Source of the DNA: Lentzea kentuckyensis
Lineage (GTDB): Bacteria > Actinomycetota > Actinomycetes > Mycobacteriales > Pseudonocardiaceae
Direction: 5' to 3'
DNA length: 64,000 bases
Assembly: GCF_002150765.1 (NCBI RefSeq)
Contig: NZ_MUYM01000075.1
Span: 62,001-126,000, forward strand
The notes beneath the pieces were generated by a model, which ran no database searches, was not told the origin of the DNA, and saw nothing but the letters and a program-made list of their open reading frames with translations. Position 1 is the stretch's first letter; every line of letters starts with the position of its first letter. Positions 45,986 through 52,827 of the stretch are shown piece after piece. The position numbers and the translations under genes are program-made.

Positions 45986-46810
45986 TCAGTTCTCCCGGAA
46001 CGCGCGGACGAGGTACGTCACGATCACGCCGAACGCCAGCACGAAGATCACGACCGCCAAGGCGCTCGCGTAGCCGAGCTTCAGCGACTGGAACGCGGTC
46101 GAGTACATGTACGTGCTGAGCAGCTCGGACGAGTGGTAGGGCCCGCCACGGGTCATCGACCACACCACGTCGAACGACCGCAGCGAGTCGATCACGATCA
46201 CCGACAGCACCACCGAGTTCACCGAGCCGAGCTGCGGCCAGGTGATGTGCCGGAACCTCTGCCAGGCCGTGGCACCGTCCAAAGTGGCCGCTTCGTACAG
46301 CCCGGGGTCGATGCCCTTGAGGCCGGCCAGGTACAGCACCATCACGTACCCGACCTGCCGCCACAGCGCGGGCACCAGCACGGCGTAGATCGCGGTGTCC
46401 GGGTCGGCGAGCGGGCTGCTGTCGAACAACCCGCCCGGCTGGTAGAGCACCTGCCAGATCAGCGAGGTGGCGACCAGCGAGAACACCACCGGCACGAACA
46501 GCGCCGCCCGGTAGACGCCGACGCCGCGGCGTTCCTTCTGCAGCAGCACGGCCATCCCGAGGCCGCCGACCGCGGACAACCCGCCGAAGAGCACGAGCCA
46601 GATCGCGGTGTTGGTGACGGCGGTGTGGAAGACCGGGTCGTCGATCATCCTGGCGTAGTTGCCGAGCCCGACGAACTGGGGCGGCGAGACGCCGTCCCAG
46701 TTCGTCAGCGCGAGCCAGAACCCCTGCAGCGCGGGCCAGAAGACCCAGAATCCCTCCACCAGCAGCGGGATGAGCACGAACAGGAGCAGTACGGGAGGAA
46801 CACGGCGCAT
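45986..46810 (-). CDS. Carbohydrate ABC importer permease (MalF type)
   Basis: A 274-residue permease with about six hydrophobic helices (RRVPPVLLLFVLIPLLVEGF first) and the EAA loop YEAATLDGATAWQRFRHITW. The ATG at 46810 shares one base with the stop of the binding-protein gene, so I prefer it to a longer start at 46846. Forms the membrane channel with the MalG-type partner; substrate probably an alpha-galactoside from the neighbours. Confidence 0.94.
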   Translation of the reverse strand: MRRVPPVLLLFVLIPLLVEGFWVFWPALQGFWLALTNWDGVSPPQFVGLGNYARMIDDPVFHTAVTNTAIWLVLFGGLSAVGGLGMAVLLQKERRGVGVYRAALFVPVVFSLVATSLIWQVLYQPGGLFDSSPLADPDTAIYAVLVPALWRQVGYVMVLYLAGLKGIDPGLYEAATLDGATAWQRFRHITWPQLGSVNSVVLSVIVIDSLRSFDVVWSMTRGGPYHSSELLSTYMYSTAFQSLKLGYASALAVVIFVLAFGVIVTYLVRAFREN

Positions 46811-48072
46811 CAGGCCGACCACACCTGCTCGGCGGCCTTCTGCCACGTGGTGAGGATGGTGTCCAGCTGGTCGGGCTGCTGGAGGAACTTGATCAGCGCG
46901 GCGTCCGCGGTGGGCTGCAGCGCGTCACTGGAGTCGCGGTTGAAGAACTGCGTGATCTCCGCGGCCTCCTTGAGGTGCGCGCGTCCCTTTTGGACCAGCG
47001 GCGTGCCGGAGTCCTTGGCGTTCGGGTGCGTCGGCAGAACCGTGCCGGACGAGGCCCTGATGTAGACCTCCTGTCCCTCCGCCGTCGCCGCGTAGGTCAG
47101 GAACTCCTTGAGCTCCTTGACGTGCGGTGACTTGGCGCTCGCGAAGAACCCGTCGGTCGGGCCCTCCTCGGCGAGCGGCACCTTCGGGTCGATGATCGGG
47201 AACCGGAAGAAGTCGATGTCGTCGATGGCGTCCTTCGGTGCCGCGTCGGCGAAGAACGCGCCGGTGAGCAGCATGCCCGTGCGGCCCTGCAACATCGCGG
47301 TGGTGGCCTCCTGGAAGCCGATCGCGGTGCCGTTCGGGTCGGTGTACGGCAGAACCTCGCGCCACGGCGTGAAGATCGCCTTGACCTTCGGGTCGTCGAA
47401 CCTCTGCTTGCCCGCGAGCAGCTCCCGGTGGAACGGCGCGCCGTTGATCCGGATGTTGAAGTAGTCGAACCAGCTCGACGCGGTCCACGGCGAGTCGGAG
47501 CCGGCGCCCATGCCGAGCGGGATGACGCCCTTGCCCCGCAGGACCTTGCACAGGTCGACGAACTCGGTCCAGGTCTTCGGCGGGGTGACGCCCCACTTCG
47601 CGAAGTTCGACCTGCGGTGGAAGAAGCCCCACCAGTAGTAGGTCGTCGGCACGAACACCTTGCCGCTCAACGTCTTGAACGACTGGGGATAGTCGCCCAT
47701 GGTCTGCCAGACGTCGCTCACGTCGAGCAGCAGGCCCTTCTGCTCGTACCCGGTGAGCAGCGCTCCGGGATACCAGGTGAAGAGATCGGGCGGGTTGGCG
47801 GAGGTGAGGTAGCTCGGCAGCTGGGTGCGGAAGGTCTCGGACGCCACGGTGTTGACCGAGACCTGCGAGCCTTCCCTGTCGTTGAAGGCCTTGACCAGTG
47901 CGTCGATCGCCGCCTTGGCCGCGGGCGCCGACAGGTTCGACTGGATCGTGGCCGTGCCCGCGGCCTGGGTGACCGGGCCGGAGGACGCGGAGGTGGCGCA
48001 GGATGCCGTGCCGCTGACCAGCAGCCCAGCGCCCGCGGCAGCGGTGACGCGGAGGAAGTGACGCCTGTCCAT
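46810..48072 (-). CDS. Carbohydrate ABC importer substrate-binding lipoprotein
   Basis: A 420-residue family-1 solute-binding protein. The N-terminus has a twin-arginine signal (DRRHFLRVTAAAGAG) that ends in a lipobox-like SGTASC, predicting a Tat-exported lipoprotein on the outer face of the membrane. The mature part has the aromatic-rich pattern of sugar binders (PDLFTWYPGALL, TTYYWWGFF, WTASSWFDYF). ATG 48072 is chosen over a TTG at 48081. It is first in the operon, followed by the permeases and alpha-galactosidase, and its promoter faces the operator at 48.1 kb. Confidence 0.93.
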   Translation of the reverse strand: MDRRHFLRVTAAAGAGLLVSGTASCATSASSGPVTQAAGTATIQSNLSAPAAKAAIDALVKAFNDREGSQVSVNTVASETFRTQLPSYLTSANPPDLFTWYPGALLTGYEQKGLLLDVSDVWQTMGDYPQSFKTLSGKVFVPTTYYWWGFFHRRSNFAKWGVTPPKTWTEFVDLCKVLRGKGVIPLGMGAGSDSPWTASSWFDYFNIRINGAPFHRELLAGKQRFDDPKVKAIFTPWREVLPYTDPNGTAIGFQEATTAMLQGRTGMLLTGAFFADAAPKDAIDDIDFFRFPIIDPKVPLAEEGPTDGFFASAKSPHVKELKEFLTYAATAEGQEVYIRASSGTVLPTHPNAKDSGTPLVQKGRAHLKEAAEITQFFNRDSSDALQPTADAALIKFLQQPDQLDTILTTWQKAAEQVWSA

Positions 48073-48104
48073 GGCGCCCAAGACTGCGCTTCGGCCATGA
48101 TCAA

Positions 48105-48130
48105 GTCAAGAATAATTCATAATTTATGAT
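48105..48130. promoter_or_regulatory. Probable GntR operator, copy 2 (importer operon / regulator gene)
   Basis: The 24-nt sequence shared with 42531 occurs here in the divergent region between the binding protein and the GntR gene. It contains the perfect 13-nt palindrome TCATAATTTATGA (48117-48129). The site overlaps an in-frame ATG (48126) of the regulator gene, consistent with autoregulation. Confidence 0.82.
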
Positions 48131-48149
48131 GTGCCGTATCATCTCGCCC

Positions 48150-48836
48150 ATGAGCGAGAAGCGGCTTCGGGGCGTGCACGGCCAGACCGTCGAGGCGCTG
48201 GCGGGCCGGATCCTCGCCGGTGAGATCGCCGAGGGCGACACCCTCGACCTCCCGGCGCTGCGCGAAGAACTGGACGTGTCGCTGACCGCGCTGCGCGAGG
48301 CGCTGAAGGTGTTGTCCGCCAAGGGCATCATCGACGCCAGGCAGAAGCGCGGCACGTTCGTGCAGCCGCGCTCGTCGTGGAACCTGCTCGACACCGACGT
48401 GATGCGCTGGCAGACCCAGGCCGACACCGACCAGAGCCTGTTCGACGAGCTCACCGAGATGCGGGTGATCGTCGAACCCGCCGCCGCCCGCCTGGCCGCC
48501 GAACGCGCTTCCGACGCCGACATCGAGGCGTTGTCCGGAGCTGTGGACCGGATGGCCTCGGCACGCGACCTCGCGGCGACCGTCCGGGCGGACCTGGAGT
48601 TCCACCGGCTGCTGATGGCCGCCACGCACAACGCGTTCCTCACGCAGGTCGAGCGGATCATCGCGATCGGGCTGGCCGAACGGGACAAGCTCGTGCACGG
48701 CAGCGTGGACGACGACCCGGTGCCGTCGCACCGCGCGGTGCTGGACGCGATCGCGGCGCGCGACCCGCAGGGGGCTTACGACGCGATGCAGGCGTTGGTC
48801 GACAAGTCAGGGGCCGATCTCAACCGGTTGCGCTGA
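48150..48836 (+). CDS. FadR-subfamily GntR regulator of the galactose regulon
   Basis: A 228-residue regulator with a GntR winged helix (about residues 8-75: VEALAGRILAGEIAEGDTLD, then LREELDVSLTALREALKVLS) and an all-helical FCD effector domain (about 90-220, with the conserved ligand Asp/His pattern in DLEFHRLLMAATHN). This resembles DgoR/LldR-type sensors of sugar acids. Start at ATG 48150 is chosen because 48126 lies in the operator, but neither has a clear ribosome-binding site. It probably represses the importer, alpha-galactosidase, SDR-dgoD and aldolase genes until galactonate or a related acid binds. Confidence 0.9.
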   Translation: MSEKRLRGVHGQTVEALAGRILAGEIAEGDTLDLPALREELDVSLTALREALKVLSAKGIIDARQKRGTFVQPRSSWNLLDTDVMRWQTQADTDQSLFDELTEMRVIVEPAAARLAAERASDADIEALSGAVDRMASARDLAATVRADLEFHRLLMAATHNAFLTQVERIIAIGLAERDKLVHGSVDDDPVPSHRAVLDAIAARDPQGAYDAMQALVDKSGADLNRLR

Positions 48837-51333
48837 CGAGCCGTGCGAGTGGATCGACCTCGTCGATGTGTTGAGCGCTCTCCGCATCGACGACCATCCA
48901 CTGCTTCTTGCCGGTCCCGAGATCGCGGGCGCTCACGACCACGGTGCAGTTCGCGTCGATGTCGATCTCGACCTCGATCTGCGGGACGCCCCCGGGGGCC
49001 GGGGGCAGTCCGCTGAGCACGAACGTGCCGAGGCAGGTGTTGAGCTCAGCCGCAGCCAGCTCGCCCTGGTACAACCGGATCTGCACCGATTCCTGGTTGT
49101 CGCGGGACGTGGTGAAGACCTCGCTGCGTTTGGTCGGGAGGTTGGTGTTCCGTTCGATCAGCCTGGTGCACACGCCGTCGCCGGTCTCGATGCCCAGCGA
49201 CCACGGAATGGCGTCGAGCAGGAGCGAGTCCTTGACCTCCCCCGAGAGCACGCCCGCCTGGATCGCGGCGCCGATGGCCACGCCGTCCGGGATCAGGCCG
49301 CGCCGGGGTAACGCTCCGGTCAGCTCCTGCACGAGCGCGCCGATCGCCGGCATGCGGGTCGCTCCGCCGACCAACAGCACCTGTTCGACGTCGGTGATCT
49401 TGACGTTCGCGTCTTTCAGCACTCGCTCGATCGGCTTGCGGACGCGGTCCAGCAGATCCGCGGTCATCTGCTCGAAGCGGCCACGCGACAGCTCGTTGTG
49501 AAGGGTGAGCCCGGCCGTCACGTACGGCACGGTGATCGTGCTCGACCGGGCTCCCGACAGTTCGATTTTCGCCCGCTCGGCGGCCTCACGCACGCGGCGC
49601 ATCGCCGAAGCGTCCCCGGTGAGGTCGATGCCGTGATCCGCCTGGAACCTCTCGCACAGCCACTCGCAGATCCGCTGGTCCCAGTTGTCGCCACCCAGCC
49701 GGTTGTCCCCGCTCATCGCGTAGACGTCCATCACCACCAGGTCGTATTCGGGGTCAGTCGAGCTGGGTCCGGCGGATCCGACGTCGAGCAGCGACACGTC
49801 GAACGTGCCCCCACCGAGATCCAGCACCAGGACGTATCTGTCCCTGTCCTTGTCGGTGATCCCGTAGGCGAGCGCTGCCGCGTTCGGCTCGGTCATCACG
49901 CGCCACACGTTCAGGTCCGCCCCTTGCGCGGCTTCGACCAGCGCCCGCCGCTCTGCCAGCGTGAAGTAGGCGGGCACGGTTAGAACGACATCGTGGATCC
50001 GTGCTGTCAGGGTGCGCTCGGCACTCCGCTTGAGGTGGCGGAGGATGACAGCGGTGATGTCCTCGGCGGTGTACGGCTGCCCGTCCAGGACGACCTGCCA
50101 GCCGGAGCCGAGCTTCAGCTTGATCGACGAGAAGGTGCGCTCCGGGTTCGCCGCCGCCTGGTTCTTCGCCCGCTCCCCCACCAGCCACTCGCCGTCAGCC
50201 GTGAGAGCGGCGACGCTCGGCGTGGTGCGGTTGCCGACCTCGTTGAGCACGATCTCGCACTCACCGCCGACCACGGCCGCGACGGCGGAGTTGGTCGTGC
50301 CGAAGTCCATGCCGACCGCACGGCAGGTACGGGTCCAGTTCTCGTGTTCGGGTTGTGCGCCAACGGGAAGCTCACCGAGTCCCCGGCCCAGCCACATCGC
50401 CCGCGCTTGGGCGGCCACCACCGGGTCGGCGTCTCGCGTGAGTTCAGCGAGCAGGTCTGCAGCGGCCGCGCGGACGACCTCGTACCGGCTGCCGAGCCGG
50501 TTCTCCAGCTCGTGCACGACCCCGATCCGCTGCCAGCTCAACGGACTCCGGCTCGCCCGCACCAGTTCGGCCGGCAGCTGGCCCGAGCCGCTGCGGACGT
50601 TGCGCGCGAGCACCAACGTGCCCTCGGCGCTGGAGACGCTGCGAGTGGGCGTCTGGTTCGGCTGCCGGGTGCGGACCTCGGTGTAGATGTACTCGTACAG
50701 CTCGTCGACGCTGATGGTCCCGTCGAGGTCGAGATCGGCGTCGCCGGTGCTCAGGCCGTCGACGATCGCCCTGGTGAAGATGGACGGCTCGGCGGCGTCC
50801 CGGCTGCTGAGCACGGACTCGTGGCTGAACTGCAGGGCGTTCGACGCGGTGATCACCACGCGGCCGCGCCCGTCGAACGCCTCGGCCACGTCGACCGACT
50901 CGGCGCCGCGGGTGCGCAGGCCCCGGCTGTAGGCGCCGCTGTAGCAGCAGTCCAGGAAGACGACGATCTGGTTCGACCGGCAGCTCTCGACCTGGTCGCT
51001 CACGAAGGTGCAGTCGACGCCGGTCGAGGCGAGGTAGCCGCTCTCGGTGTCCGAACCGACCAGGAAGAGCCGGTTGTCGCGGTTCTTCATGCCGTGGCAG
51101 GAGATGTGCAGCCACAGCAGGTCGTCACGGGCGGCGTCGTGGAAGAACGACTCGACCGCGCGCTGGAACTTCCGGCCGCTCGCGTCCTGCAGGACGGTGA
51201 CCTCGAAGTCGCCGATCTCCTGGCGGGCCAGCACCTCGGACAACGCCACGGCGTCCTGGGCGGCGCCCGGCAGCTCGCCGAACACCGGGTCCTCGTAGTG
51301 CTGGTTCGCGATGATCAGGCATTTGCGGGCCAT
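48820..51333 (-). CDS. EACC1-associated caspase fused to an Hsp70-like chaperone domain
   Basis: An 837-residue fusion. Residues 1-225 are a caspase-fold peptidase with His80 (in SCHG) and Cys120 (in LDCCYSG). A perfect EF-hand loop, DLDLDGTISVDE (190-201), follows the catalytic part. A helical linker (about 240-325) leads to an Hsp70 unit: the phosphate loop GMDFGTTNSA (331-340), LDLGGGTFDVSLLDV, GGATRMPAIG and a substrate-binding beta domain to the end; the helical lid is absent. The gene starts 1 nt after the EACC1 gene. In EACC1 systems the caspase is an effector that is switched on by a sensor; here the Hsp70 part may detect misfolded or foreign protein and hold the peptidase in check. 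This role is inferred. No signal peptide. Confidence 0.92.
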   Translation of the reverse strand: MARKCLIIANQHYEDPVFGELPGAAQDAVALSEVLARQEIGDFEVTVLQDASGRKFQRAVESFFHDAARDDLLWLHISCHGMKNRDNRLFLVGSDTESGYLASTGVDCTFVSDQVESCRSNQIVVFLDCCYSGAYSRGLRTRGAESVDVAEAFDGRGRVVITASNALQFSHESVLSSRDAAEPSIFTRAIVDGLSTGDADLDLDGTISVDELYEYIYTEVRTRQPNQTPTRSVSSAEGTLVLARNVRSGSGQLPAELVRASRSPLSWQRIGVVHELENRLGSRYEVVRAAAADLLAELTRDADPVVAAQARAMWLGRGLGELPVGAQPEHENWTRTCRAVGMDFGTTNSAVAAVVGGECEIVLNEVGNRTTPSVAALTADGEWLVGERAKNQAAANPERTFSSIKLKLGSGWQVVLDGQPYTAEDITAVILRHLKRSAERTLTARIHDVVLTVPAYFTLAERRALVEAAQGADLNVWRVMTEPNAAALAYGITDKDRDRYVLVLDLGGGTFDVSLLDVGSAGPSSTDPEYDLVVMDVYAMSGDNRLGGDNWDQRICEWLCERFQADHGIDLTGDASAMRRVREAAERAKIELSGARSSTITVPYVTAGLTLHNELSRGRFEQMTADLLDRVRKPIERVLKDANVKITDVEQVLLVGGATRMPAIGALVQELTGALPRRGLIPDGVAIGAAIQAGVLSGEVKDSLLLDAIPWSLGIETGDGVCTRLIERNTNLPTKRSEVFTTSRDNQESVQIRLYQGELAAAELNTCLGTFVLSGLPPAPGGVPQIEVEIDIDANCTVVVSARDLGTGKKQWMVVDAESAQHIDEVDPLARLVSATG

Positions 51334-51334
51334 G

Positions 51335-51706
51335 TCAGTCCGTGGCGTGCCGTTCCAGGAACGCCTTGACCAGCGCTTCCTGCTGAGCGTTCGACACCGC
51401 GTTCAGCTCCAGCTTGTCGTCCCCGCAGGTGATCGTGACCGAGCCGCGTTCACGCCGCACCAACCAGCTCCTGACGACCTCCACCGCGCCGCGCACCACG
51501 GCGGGCGACGAGATCACCCCGACCAGCGTGCCGACGACCATGACGGACCCGGACCGGGTGCCGCGTTCCTCGGTCGTTTCGGTGGCCCGGTCCAGGCGGT
51601 CGAAGCCGAGCCGGTCCAGCTCCTCCAGCAACGTCTCGCTCGCCTCGCTGGCGGCCAGCGGGTCGCCGTCCTCGTCTACGACAACGAACTCGATCTCGCG
51701 CGGCAC
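51335..51706 (-). CDS. Effector-associated constant component EACC1
   Basis: A 123-residue protein with an N-terminal acidic beta/alpha segment (EIEFVVVDEDGDPLAASEAS), a central hydrophobic helix-like stretch (SVMVVGTLVGVISSPAVVRG, about residues 54-73) and a C-terminal part with ITCGDDKLELNAVSN. This matches the EACC1 family, the constant partner of variable effectors in actinobacterial NTP-dependent conflict systems. The direct coupling to a caspase effector supports the call. It may sit at the membrane or act as an adaptor that places the effector. Its mechanism is not known. Confidence 0.85.
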   Translation of the reverse strand: MPREIEFVVVDEDGDPLAASEASETLLEELDRLGFDRLDRATETTEERGTRSGSVMVVGTLVGVISSPAVVRGAVEVVRSWLVRRERGSVTITCGDDKLELNAVSNAQQEALVKAFLERHATD

Positions 51707-51857
51707 GGCGGTTCTCCCCCGGCGGACTGGACGGCTAAGGCAAGAAGTCAGTCGCCGCAGCGGTACTCCGCGTTACCACAGGATTCATCAACGCTTGATC
51801 GATACGACCCACCCGGCCGGTTGTGAAGGATTCTCACGTCCTTCACCATCGGGCCTC

Positions 51858-52781
51858 ATGCGCCTGATCACGCTCGCCGCCGCCGTCGCGCTCACGATCG
51901 CCGCCACCCCCGCGATCGCGGCTCCTGCCGCCCCGAGGATCGCCACCTACAACGTGTTCATGCTGTCGCGGAACCTCTACCCGAACTGGGGCCAGGTCAC
52001 GCGGGCCGACCTGATCGACAGCACCGGTGTGCTGAACGGGCAGGACGTCGTGGTGCTGCAGGAGGCGTTCGACAACGCCGCGTCCGACCGGTTGCTGGCC
52101 AACCTCCGCGACACCTACCCGCACCAGACCCCGGTGCTGGGCCGCAGCCGATCCGGGTGGGACGTCACGAGCGGCGCGTACCGCAACTCGACGCCGGAGG
52201 ACGGCGGAGTCGCGGTGCTCAGCCGCTGGCCGATCACCACCCGCGTCCAGCACGTCTACCACGACGCGTGCGGCGCGGACTGGTTCTCCAACAAGGGGTT
52301 CGCGTACGTGCGCATCGAGGCGCCGTCCGGGCCGATGCACGTGATCGGCACGCACATGCAGGCCGAGGACTCCGCCTGCACGAGCGCGCCGGCAGGCTAC
52401 CGGGCGTCGCAGCGGGCCGAGATCAAGGCATTTCTGGCCTCCCGCACCATTCCCGCGTCCGAACCCGTGTACGTGGCGGGCGACATGAACGTGGTCAAGG
52501 CGACCGAGGAGTTTCCGCGGATGGTCGCCGAGTTGGGCGCTTCGACGCCCGAGGTGGTCGGGCACCCGTTCTCGTGGGACTGCGCGGACAACAGCGTCTG
52601 CCGCGACCAGTACGGGCCCGAGTACGCGTCCGAGCACCTCGACTACGTGCTGACGGTTCAGGGTCCGCTGCTGCGCAACGAGACCCGGCGGGTGAAGAGT
52701 CCTGAGTGGTCGATCTGGTCGTGGGGGCGCAAGTACACCTACACGGATCTGTCCGACCACTACCCGGTCTTTGCCAACTGA
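51858..52781 (+). CDS. Secreted sphingomyelinase C-like phosphodiesterase (EEP fold)
   Basis: A 307-residue protein with a Sec signal peptide (MRLITLAAAVALTIAATP, cleavage near AIAAPA) and an endonuclease/exonuclease/phosphatase domain: metal Glu in VVLQEAF, HMQ in IGTHMQAEDS, GDMNVVK, and the closing SDHYPVF histidine. The YNVFMLSRNLYPNWGQ opening is that of bacterial neutral sphingomyelinases, which cut sphingomyelin to ceramide; other phosphodiesters are possible. Start is ATG 51858; the longer open frame upstream overlaps the EACC1 gene on the other strand. It is divergent from EACC1. Confidence 0.88.
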   Translation: MRLITLAAAVALTIAATPAIAAPAAPRIATYNVFMLSRNLYPNWGQVTRADLIDSTGVLNGQDVVVLQEAFDNAASDRLLANLRDTYPHQTPVLGRSRSGWDVTSGAYRNSTPEDGGVAVLSRWPITTRVQHVYHDACGADWFSNKGFAYVRIEAPSGPMHVIGTHMQAEDSACTSAPAGYRASQRAEIKAFLASRTIPASEPVYVAGDMNVVKATEEFPRMVAELGASTPEVVGHPFSWDCADNSVCRDQYGPEYASEHLDYVLTVQGPLLRNETRRVKSPEWSIWSWGRKYTYTDLSDHYPVFAN

Positions 52782-52827
52782 CCGGCGGCGCGACCGTCAG
52801 GCCATGAATCCACGTCGAACCGTGCGG

